7,788 bases of DNA from an uncultured Lachnospiraceae bacterium (GTDB taxonomy: Bacteria > Bacillota > Clostridia > Lachnospirales > Lachnospiraceae): contig CACYBJ010000137.1 in assembly GCA_902772565.1 (NCBI GenBank), positions 1 through 7,788 of the forward strand, read 5' to 3'. This document shows positions 1 to 5,588 of this stretch, one piece after another. The notes under the pieces were generated by a model. That model ran no database searches, was not told the DNA's origin, and saw nothing but the letters and a program-made list of their open reading frames with translations. The position numbers and the translations under genes were made by a program. Positions within the stretch are counted from its first letter, which is position 1. Each line of letters starts with the position of its first letter.

Positions 1-828
1 AATTTCCCTGGCACGGTAGAGTGCTCCTATAGCGCGCTTGTAGGCGGCTTTGGAAAGGCCAAAACGGGCTTTGATAGCTTCCGGCGAGGATTTGTCTCCC
101 AAAGGAATGAAACCGCCTGCGGCGTGAAGTGAGAGCAGTACCAGGCGGGCATCCGCATCCATCTGAAGGTGGATCTTCTCTCTTGTGGAAAGTGTGAGCC
201 TTCCGTCGTCGGTTACCTTAACTACACGGCATTCTATTCTGGCGCCTATTGGAATGGGATGGAAGAGTTCGTTCTTCGGAATCAGTGCCGAATAGATGTC
301 ATCCACCGCAACGAAGGTGCCGAAGTTTCCGCTTACTTCATAAACCGTACCTTCTACTCTGTCATCGGCTGCATAAGGCGAGTTGGGGAGAAGGTAGTGG
401 TAGATTTTCATGGTGGATGAAAGTCTTCCTGTTTTGTCAATGTAAAGGGCTACAAGTACTTCGTCGTTTTTTTCGACTTTCTTTGTCTGCTCCCTGAAAG
501 GAAGAAGAAGGTCCTTGGTGAGGCCCCAGTCCAGGAAAGCTCCGATTTTGGTAACTTCCTTTACTTTGAGTCTCGCTACTTTGTTAAGAGTGATCAAAGG
601 CTCGGCGGTGGTTGCTACCGGTCTGTCCTCCGAATCTCTGTAAACGAATACATTTACTTTATCGCCTAATTTATAACCCTTTGACTGATTCTTCGGAAGA
701 AGGATGGTTTCCTCCGAAAGCAGTGCGCGGTCGTTGGGTTCAAAGGCCGGCTTGTTGTCGCCGAGCATGAGTCCGTGATCCGTTATTTCCATAACCGTAA
801 GGTTCTGTATTTCTCCGAGTTTTATCAT
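1..828 (-). CDS. cvfB: CvfB-like S1 RNA-binding protein (3' end cut by window edge)
   Basis: Reading the minus strand from an ATG at 828 gives 276 uninterrupted codons to base 1 with no stop, so only the extreme C-terminus is missing (family members are about 280-300 residues). CvfB/YitL proteins are cytoplasmic RNA-binding factors built from three S1-like OB folds followed by a winged helix. They were first named for effects on virulence gene expression in Staphylococcus. Here the N-terminal OB fold spans about residues 1-65. S1-type segments follow around 85-140 (GAFLDWGLTKDLLLP near 96-110) and 155-215 (GTFVAVDD near 170, then SALIPKNEL). The winged-helix part follows from about 225, with KARFGLSKAAYKRAIGALY near 253-271. 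A GGAGG at 838-834 lies 5 bases before the chosen ATG. An in-frame ATG at 840 overlaps that ribosome site and has none of its own, so 828 is preferred. The gene diverges from the CPBP protease gene. The exact RNA target is unknown. Confidence 0.88.
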   Translation of the reverse strand, partial: MIKLGEIQNLTVMEITDHGLMLGDNKPAFEPNDRALLSEETILLPKNQSKGYKLGDKVNVFVYRDSEDRPVATTAEPLITLNKVARLKVKEVTKIGAFLDWGLTKDLLLPFREQTKKVEKNDEVLVALYIDKTGRLSSTMKIYHYLLPNSPYAADDRVEGTVYEVSGNFGTFVAVDDIYSALIPKNELFHPIPIGARIECRVVKVTDDGRLTLSTREKIHLQMDADARLVLLSLHAAGGFIPLGDKSSPEAIKARFGLSKAAYKRAIGALYRAREI

Positions 829-858
829 TTTACCCTCCATGGGATTTTTATCGAATAA

Positions 859-887
859 AGTATAACATAGATAAGGGCATATGATAA
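859..887 (-). promoter_or_regulatory. Candidate sigma-A promoter for the cvfB-like gene
   Basis: On the minus strand, a -35 element TTATCA (882-887, 4/6 to consensus) is followed after 17 bases by TATACT (859-864, 5/6). TGT directly precedes the -10, making an extended -10. Transcription would start near 852 and give a leader of about 24 bases before the ATG at 828. The spacing and the extended -10 support it; it is not demonstrated. Confidence 0.55.
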
Positions 888-896
888 TCATTTTCT
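877..896. promoter_or_regulatory. Fur/PerR-box-like sequence between divergent promoters
   Basis: Bases 882-896 fit the 7-1-7 Fur-type inverted repeat TGATAAT-N-ATTATCA. The left arm is perfect (882-888) and the right arm ATTTTCT (890-896) matches 5 of 7. The 19-base form (877-895) matches the classical Fur box at 15 of 19 positions by hand count. It covers the -35 of the leftward promoter and abuts the -35 of the rightward one, where a repressor could act on both. The region is A+T rich, so a chance match is possible, and neither flanking gene is a standard iron-regulon member. Confidence 0.35.
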
Positions 897-924
897 TTAC
901 AAAAACATTCTAACATTGTAGAAT
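896..924 (+). promoter_or_regulatory. Candidate promoter and overlapping dyad for the CPBP protease gene
   Basis: TTTACA (896-901, 5/6) and TAGAAT (919-924, 5/6) are 17 bases apart, placing a start site near 931 and a leader of about 27 bases. An inverted repeat, ATTCTA (907-912) and TAGAAT (919-924) separated by 6 bases, overlaps the spacer and the -10 element. It could be an operator. A weaker alternative -10, TAAAAT, lies at 929-934. Confidence 0.45.
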
Positions 925-957
925 TGAGTAAAATATGGTGTTTTGAAAGGTGCTGTT

Positions 958-1941
958 ATGCAGGCGAAACAAGAATTCAAATATGCAAATATCCTTTTTA
1001 CGGGCACAATAGTCTTTATGACCCTGCTCTCCGTGATAGGTGTGACTGCAATAATTAAGACAATAGCCGGCGGAGAAGACTATGTAAAAAACGTAACTGT
1101 CTCCCAATTTGAGCTGATTATACCTGCGGCAGTCTATTTTGTTTTTTGCCGGCGATATCTTAAAAATTATGAGTGCGGCGCAGCTGCAGAAGTTTGTAAA
1201 CGTACCGGCATCAGGATGATCGGGCCCGTGAAAATAGTTCTTGCGGTGCTTTCGGCTGCTGCTTTTATTCCTTTTCTCACATTTATAAACAACCTTTCCC
1301 TTGTGAGTTTTTCGGACAAAACTACGGCAAATGCCCTGGCTGCGTCTGCAAAATACCCGTTTATCGTTATGTTTATACTTATTGCGGTCCTGCCCGCACT
1401 GGTGGAGGAGATGCTTTTCAGGGGGATATACTATCATGTGTACAAAAAGGCGGGAAGCCTTATAGGAATACTTGTATCCGCCCTCTTTTTCGGGCTGATG
1501 CACAGCAACTTCAACCAGTTTGCATATGCCTTTATAGCGGGCATTGTCTTTTCGGTATTTGTGAGTCTATCCGGAAGCGTGGTTTATACCGTAATTATGC
1601 ACATTCTGATAAACGGAACCACTGTTTTTTCCTTTTATTCCAAGGATTTCGGGCTTAATCTGCCCGGGTATTTCACTGAGTCCCATCATGAATCCGTATC
1701 GGAGGTATTCAGTTACTATTTTCTACCTGCCCTTATAGGGAGTTTTGTTATGGTTTTGTGTGTGTCTGCTCTGTTTTACATGAAAAAACAGGCTGAAAAG
1801 GCAGGTGAATCTGCCGAAACCGATACCGAAATACTTAAGGGAAGCTTTAAGGTGCGGTTTTTTGGAATAATGGATCAGTATTTCTTCACCGGAGTAACCA
1901 TAATGGTGCTAAATATGATAGCAGTTGAAATTCTCAAATAA
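958..1941 (+). CDS. CPBP family intramembrane glutamic endopeptidase (CAAX/Rce1-like)
   Basis: This is a 327-residue multi-spanning membrane protein of the CPBP (Abi/CAAX) family, intramembrane proteases related to eukaryotic Rce1. All three active-site motifs are present: EEMLFRG at 150-156 (EExxxR), FGLMH at 178-182 (FxxxH) and HILIN at 215-219 (HxxxN). Hydrophobic segments lie at about 12-36, 52-68, 92-113, 132-148, 164-180, 184-208, 254-278 and 303-325, with a charged stretch (roughly 278-300) before the last one. The ATG at 958 is chosen because GAAAGGTG (945-952) is a good ribosome site with its AAGG 7 bases upstream. A TTG at 943 in the same frame would overlap that site and add five residues. 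The gene stands alone between a divergent promoter region and a terminator. Bacterial members act in bacteriocin self-immunity, signalling or unknown proteolysis. Nothing nearby (no bacteriocin or peptide gene) indicates a substrate. Codon use is more relaxed than in secA, as expected for lower expression. Confidence 0.9.
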   Translation: MQAKQEFKYANILFTGTIVFMTLLSVIGVTAIIKTIAGGEDYVKNVTVSQFELIIPAAVYFVFCRRYLKNYECGAAAEVCKRTGIRMIGPVKIVLAVLSAAAFIPFLTFINNLSLVSFSDKTTANALAASAKYPFIVMFILIAVLPALVEEMLFRGIYYHVYKKAGSLIGILVSALFFGLMHSNFNQFAYAFIAGIVFSVFVSLSGSVVYTVIMHILINGTTVFSFYSKDFGLNLPGYFTESHHESVSEVFSYYFLPALIGSFVMVLCVSALFYMKKQAEKAGESAETDTEILKGSFKVRFFGIMDQYFFTGVTIMVLNMIAVEILK

Positions 1942-1988
1942 GACCTGATTCCGTGCGACTTTTGTAGAAAAAATCAAAAAAAGCCAGT

Positions 1989-2028
1989 ATCGTGCCGTAG
2001 AATAATTTTATATTCCGGCACGATTTTT
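1989..2028 (+). terminator. Intrinsic terminator after the CPBP protease gene
   Basis: A perfect 9-bp stem, ATCGTGCCG (1989-1997) with CGGCACGAT (2016-2024), continues inward through GAATA (2000-2004) and TATTC (2011-2015) past a two-base bulge. It is followed by T2024-T2028. It begins 48 bases after the stop codon of the protease gene. An A-rich run (1967-1982) on the left might allow weak leftward termination as well. Confidence 0.88.
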
Positions 2029-2112
2029 ATCTATTGGGGTAGTTCTCGAAAATGTGTTTGCGGCTGAAAAAATCGAATTGTTCAGTCAATAAGCCACATA
2101 TTTGAAAATGAG

Positions 2113-2135
2113 TGTAATCGAATCTTTGAATTACA
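2113..2135. repeat. Short inverted repeat TGTAAT-N11-ATTACA
   Basis: TGTAAT (2113-2118) and ATTACA (2130-2135) form a perfect 6-bp inverted repeat with half-site centres 17 bases apart, a layout typical of a dimeric regulator site. It lies about 20 bases left of the first DnaA box. In A+T-rich DNA such a dyad can arise by chance, and no regulator is identified. Confidence 0.3.
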
Positions 2136-2154
2136 GAACTTTATTTATTTTGGT

Positions 2155-2299
2155 TTATCCACTTGACAAAATTCGGATCAGACCCTTTTTTTGCAAGTTA
2201 TCACATGATTACCGGTGGATTGTTAATAAAAATGTGGATAATTTTTTGCGGTTTTCAAGGGTTTCAAGGTTGTCAACAGATTTATCCACTTTATCCACA
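2155..2299. other. DnaA box cluster (candidate origin or DnaA-regulated locus)
   Basis: Two sites match the DnaA box TTATCCACA exactly: 2233-2241 on the minus strand and 2291-2299 on the plus strand. Two more differ only in the last base (TTATCCACT): 2155-2163 and 2282-2290. The sites at 2282-2290 and 2291-2299 are directly joined. Just left of that pair, TTGTCAACA (2270-2278, 7/9) may be a weak box, preceded by a 9-base tandem pair containing TTTCAAGG (2253-2260 and 2262-2269). DnaA binds such boxes to open chromosomal origins or to control transcription. An A+T-rich tract (about 79% A+T by hand count) at 2401-2480 could serve as an unwinding region, but it is not immediately adjacent. No clear DnaA-trio array was recognised. 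The usual neighbours dnaA, dnaN and rpmH are absent from the window, so function is inferred only from the box cluster. Confidence 0.7.
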
Positions 2300-2807
2300 G
2301 GGGTGTTATACGTTGGTAGAATGCAGGGAAAATACACAATTCAAACAATGAGCAGCTCCGGAGGGGGTAAAATATTGTATAGGTTTGCGCGGAATTGTTC
2401 AGTAATATGCCTTGATAAAACTGAAATTTAAGAAATAATATACTGCAAAATTTTTCGAAACTGTTAAATAGTAAGAAAAATACGTCGTGGAATTGTACTT
2501 TGTGTCAAAATCTAAATACAACTTTTGGTCAAACCAATACCCTCTTAACCCGCCAAAACTGATTTTGGACTGTTGGTCGAGTATTTTGGTATGTAATGCC
2601 AATATATTTCGCGAAATCGTCATATTTTATACTGAAATCCGTGTAACATTTCCCATCGGTACCGGAAAGTGCTTTTTTGAGTTCCTGTCCGGTTGGTGCT
2701 TTTTCCGTATTATGCACCAGCCGGTTTTAAAAGTGCGGCTTTTAGGTTTGGGGTTTCCAACTGAAATCCGTGTTTCCAATCTTTATATCAATACCCGTGA
2801 AACTTCC
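2300..2807. other. Gene-free stretch between the DnaA boxes and the secA promoter
   Basis: No convincing protein or known RNA gene was found here. A possible extended -10 TGGTAGAAT (2314-2322) has only a weak -35. A strong ribosome-site-like GGAGGGGG (2360-2367) precedes a TTG (2375) that opens an 18-codon frame ending at 2431, with nothing else to support it. Bases 2401-2480 are very A+T rich. Bases 2523-2590 hold several TTTTGG/CCAAAA elements, including a hairpin CCAAAA-CTGA-TTTTGG (2553-2568), recurring at roughly 10-base steps. A weak hairpin AGCCG/CGGCT (2719-2740) is followed by only a short T run. Minus-strand frames of 62 and 74 codons exist but lack good starts. The block may be regulatory or a decayed region. 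Confidence 0.5.
2631..2773. repeat. 14-base direct repeat pair upstream of secA
   Basis: The 14-mer ACTGAAATCCGTGT occurs at 2631-2644 and again at 2760-2773, 129 bases apart and in the same orientation. A related core, CCGTG followed by AAACTTCC, lies at 2795-2806 next to the secA -35 element. The pair could be regulator sites or remnants of a duplication. On the minus strand both copies read TDFS in different frames of no recognised protein. Confidence 0.6.
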
Positions 2808-2837
2808 TTTACACCACCCTACGTTAAATGGTATAAT
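2808..2837 (+). promoter_or_regulatory. Promoter of the secA-prfB-uvrB operon
   Basis: A perfect TATAAT (2832-2837) with an extended TG (TGG at 2829-2831) lies 18 bases after TTTACA (2808-2813, 5/6). The start site would be near 2844, leaving a leader of about 130 bases. An imperfect inverted repeat flanks the -10: CCC-T-ACGTT at 2817-2825 and AACGTGGG at 2843-2850, with one bulged T. It spans the promoter core and predicted start site, so it may be an operator or the base of a leader structure. Confidence 0.72.
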
Positions 2838-2915
2838 ATTCGAACGTGGGCTTTCTTATGTTTATAAAAAAAGGCCCCTGACATCAGGTTTGTTTGAAAG
2901 CAGTTTTCGAACCCG

Positions 2916-2942
2916 TTGGTAACGATGCAGGCGCGTTACCAA
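2916..2942 (+). promoter_or_regulatory. Hairpin in the secA leader
   Basis: TTGGTAACG (2916-2924) pairs perfectly with CGTTACCAA (2934-2942) around a 9-base loop, ending 31 bases before the secA start codon. No T run follows, so it is not an intrinsic terminator. It may protect the transcript, bind a factor, or influence translation of secA, which has only a weak ribosome site. The function is inferred. Confidence 0.55.
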
Positions 2943-2973
2943 AGGTGCACACCGTCTGCGAGTGGTAGAATAG

Positions 2974-5574
2974 ATGAATTTAGTTGAGAAAATATTCGGA
3001 ACACACAGTGAACATGAAATAAAGAGAATCACTCCGATAGTAGATCAGATAGAGGCACTTGAGCCCGAGATGGAAAAACTTTCCGATGAAGAACTTAAGG
3101 CCCAGACAGATAAGTTTAAAGAAAGACTTGAAAAGGGTGAGACCCTTGACGATATCCTTCCGGAAGCCTATGCAACCGTAAGAGAAGCAGCAAAGCGAGT
3201 TCTCGGACAGCGTGCCTACAGAGTTCAGCTCATGGGTGGTGTGGTTTTACATCAGGGTCGAATCGCTGAAATGAAAACCGGTGAAGGTAAGACCCTCGTA
3301 TCAACCTTCCCTGTTTACCTTAACGCTCTTGAGGGTAAGGGCGTTCACGTAGTAACCGTAAACGACTACCTGGCCAACCGAGACAGCGAGTGGATGGGTG
3401 AAGTACACAGATTCTTAGGTCTTACCGTAGGAACCATTCTTCAGGGTATGGAGAACGACGACAGACGTGCGGCATATGCCTGCGACATCACCTACGGAAC
3501 CAACAACGAACTCGGATTCGATTACCTTCGTGACAACATGGTAATCTACAAAGAGAAGCTTGTTCAGAGAGGCCTTCACTATGCCGTAATCGATGAGGTG
3601 GACTCGGTTCTTATCGATGAGGCCAGAACTCCTCTTATCATTTCCGGTATGAGCGGAAAATCCACTAAGCTTTACGAAGTATGCAACATCCTTGCTCAGC
3701 AGCTCAAAAAAGGTACCGCCAAGGAACTTACCCAGATGGACATGATCATGGGTGTTGACGAAGAGGAAACCGGCGACTTCGTAGTAGATGAAAAAGAAAA
3801 GACAGTTAACCTTACCGCAGAAGGTGTTAAGAAGGTAGAAAACTTCTTCAAGATCGATAACCTGGCAGATGCCGAGAACCTCGACATCCAGCATCATATC
3901 ATCCTTGCCCTTCGTGCCAACTACATTATGCACAGGGATCAGGACTATGTAGTTGCAGGAGAGGAAGGCGAGAAGGAAGTTCTTATCGTCGATGACTTCA
4001 CCGGACGTATCATGCCGGGAAGACGTTACAGCGACGGTCTTCATCAGGCAATCGAAGCCAAGGAACATGTAAAGGTAAGACGTGAGAGCAGAACTCTTGC
4101 CACCATTACTTTCCAGAACTTCTTCAATAAGTATGATAAAAAGTGCGGTATGACAGGTACTGCCCTTACAGAAGAACAGGAATTCCGTGAAATCTACGGC
4201 ATGGACGTTATTGTCGTTCCTACCAACAAGCCGATTGCAAGAATCGACCTTGAGGATGCGGTTTTCAGAACCAAGAAGGAAAAACTCAATGCCATCGTGG
4301 AAGAGGTAAAGAGCGCTCACGAAAGACAGCAGCCGGTACTTGTAGGTACTGTTAATATCGATTCATCCGAAGAGATTTCCGCACTTCTTAAGAAGGCAAG
4401 AATCCCTCATAACGTACTTAATGCAAAGTATCATGAAATGGAAGCTGAAATCGTTGCTCAGGCAGGTCAGATCGGTGCCGTAACCATCGCCACCAACATG
4501 GCAGGTCGAGGAACCGATATCAAGCTCGGCGAAGGCGTAAAGGAACTTGGCGGTCTTAAGATCATCGGTACCGAAAGACATGAGTCCCGCCGTATCGATA
4601 ACCAGCTCCGCGGTCGTTCCGGTCGTCAGGGTGACGTGGGTGAATCCAGATTCTACATCTCCCTCGAAGACGATCTCATGAGACTTTTCGGTTCCGAAAG
4701 AATGATGTCCATCTTTAAGACCCTCGGTGTTACCAACGGTCAGGAAATACATCACAAGATGCTTTCCTCCGTTATCGAGAAGGCTCAGAAGAAGATAGAA
4801 GACAACAACTTCGGCATCCGCCGTAACCTTATGGAATATGACATCGTAAATAACGAGCAGCGTGAAATTATTTACGAAGAAAGAAGAAGAGTACTTGACG
4901 GCGAAAACATGAGAGATGCCATTCTCAACATGGTAAGCGCCGTAACAGGCAAGATCGTCGATCACTGCATCGGCGAGGACCAGGATCCTTCGGAATGGAA
5001 CATGGGCGAGCTTGATTCCATGCTTCAGAACATTTTCCCTCAGGCAGATGCCAAAGTAATCGCTGCCGATGCGGAAGGTCTTAAGAAGGAAGCTTTCAAG
5101 GAAAAACTCATAGAAGAAACCAAAAAGATGTATGAAGGACAGGAAGCACAGTTCCCTCTTGCCGAGCAGTTCAGAGAGGCTGAGCGTGTAATCCTTCTCC
5201 GCTGCATTGATACAAGATGGATGCAGCACATCGATGACATGGAACAGTTAAGACAGGGTATCGGTCTCCAGGCCTACGGTCAGATGAAGCCTGCTCAGGA
5301 ATACAAGATGCAGGGCTATGACATGTTCGAAGAAATGACCGAAGGTATCGCAGAGGATACCGTAAGAACCCTTATGCACCTTAAGGTTGAGCAGAAGGTT
5401 GAACGTGAGGAGGTTGCCAAGGCAACCGGCACCAACCGTGACGACTCAGGTGTAAACAAGACTGTCAAGAGAACCCAGAAGAAACTTATGCCTAACGAAC
5501 CTTGCTGGTGCGGCAGCGGTAAGAAGTATAAATTCTGCCACATGCAGGAAGATAAGGCCAACGGAAAGAATTAA
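2974..5574 (+). CDS. secA: Preprotein translocase ATPase SecA
   Basis: SecA is the peripheral membrane ATPase that drives unfolded preproteins through the SecYEG channel. The 866-residue product is full length for the family (841 in B. subtilis, 901 in E. coli). Visible landmarks in order: Walker A MKTGEGKT at 100-107; Walker B with DEVD at 207-210 followed by DEARTPLIISG; the preprotein cross-linking domain at about 226-375; TGR at 343-345; GMTGTA at 392-397; MAGRGTDI at 509-516; the arginine-finger motif QLRGRSGRQGD at 544-554; the conserved scaffold segment WMQHIDDMEQLRQGI at 749-763; and a C-terminal zinc site with Cys844, Cys846, Cys855 and His856 that in relatives binds SecB or phospholipid. 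The ATG at 2974 gives the canonical N-terminus MNLVEKIFG. Its ribosome site is poor (no AGGAGG within 15 bases; the nearest AAAGGTG is at 2941-2947). It is the first gene of the operon, and prfB starts 14 bases after its stop. Codon use is strongly biased, which suits high expression. Confidence 0.98.
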   Translation: MNLVEKIFGTHSEHEIKRITPIVDQIEALEPEMEKLSDEELKAQTDKFKERLEKGETLDDILPEAYATVREAAKRVLGQRAYRVQLMGGVVLHQGRIAEMKTGEGKTLVSTFPVYLNALEGKGVHVVTVNDYLANRDSEWMGEVHRFLGLTVGTILQGMENDDRRAAYACDITYGTNNELGFDYLRDNMVIYKEKLVQRGLHYAVIDEVDSVLIDEARTPLIISGMSGKSTKLYEVCNILAQQLKKGTAKELTQMDMIMGVDEEETGDFVVDEKEKTVNLTAEGVKKVENFFKIDNLADAENLDIQHHIILALRANYIMHRDQDYVVAGEEGEKEVLIVDDFTGRIMPGRRYSDGLHQAIEAKEHVKVRRESRTLATITFQNFFNKYDKKCGMTGTALTEEQEFREIYGMDVIVVPTNKPIARIDLEDAVFRTKKEKLNAIVEEVKSAHERQQPVLVGTVNIDSSEEISALLKKARIPHNVLNAKYHEMEAEIVAQAGQIGAVTIATNMAGRGTDIKLGEGVKELGGLKIIGTERHESRRIDNQLRGRSGRQGDVGESRFYISLEDDLMRLFGSERMMSIFKTLGVTNGQEIHHKMLSSVIEKAQKKIEDNNFGIRRNLMEYDIVNNEQREIIYEERRRVLDGENMRDAILNMVSAVTGKIVDHCIGEDQDPSEWNMGELDSMLQNIFPQADAKVIAADAEGLKKEAFKEKLIEETKKMYEGQEAQFPLAEQFREAERVILLRCIDTRWMQHIDDMEQLRQGIGLQAYGQMKPAQEYKMQGYDMFEEMTEGIAEDTVRTLMHLKVEQKVEREEVAKATGTNRDDSGVNKTVKRTQKKLMPNEPCWCGSGKKYKFCHMQEDKANGKN

Positions 5575-5588
5575 TTCTCGGAGTATAT

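Noticed and set aside
2102..2431. Plus-strand frame of 109 codons
   Set aside because: It runs straight through the DnaA box cluster (its peptide repeats LST because of the boxes), has no ribosome site at its start and resembles no known protein.
2375..2431. 18-codon frame behind a strong SD-like GGAGGGGG
   Set aside because: The ribosome-site match is good, but the start would be TTG, the peptide is unremarkable and there is no solid promoter or target gene nearby.
2529..2717. Minus-strand frame of 62 codons (starts HNTEKAPTGQELKKAL after a GTG)
   Set aside because: The composition looks somewhat protein-like, but the start is GTG with no ribosome site, a stop lies four codons upstream, and no family is recognised. 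It might be a decayed gene fragment, but this cannot be supported.
2300..2800. Possible structural RNA gene (RNase P RNA, tmRNA, 6S, SRP RNA)
   Set aside because: None of the conserved sequence landmarks of these RNAs was recognised. Only weak hairpins are visible.
2487..2867. Plus-strand frame of 126 codons upstream of secA
   Set aside because: It starts with GTG without a ribosome site, crosses the direct repeats and the secA promoter, and has a low-quality composition rich in Phe, Ile and Trp.
2925..2987. 20-codon frame starting in the secA leader hairpin loop and overlapping the secA start
   Set aside because: No ribosome site precedes its ATG and it overlaps secA out of frame, so translational coupling is only a guess.
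3415..4320. Long antisense frame of 301 codons inside secA
   Set aside because: It is a shadow of strong codon bias in secA. The same holds for the 288-codon antisense frame at 4363-5229 and those inside prfB, uvrB and the protease gene.
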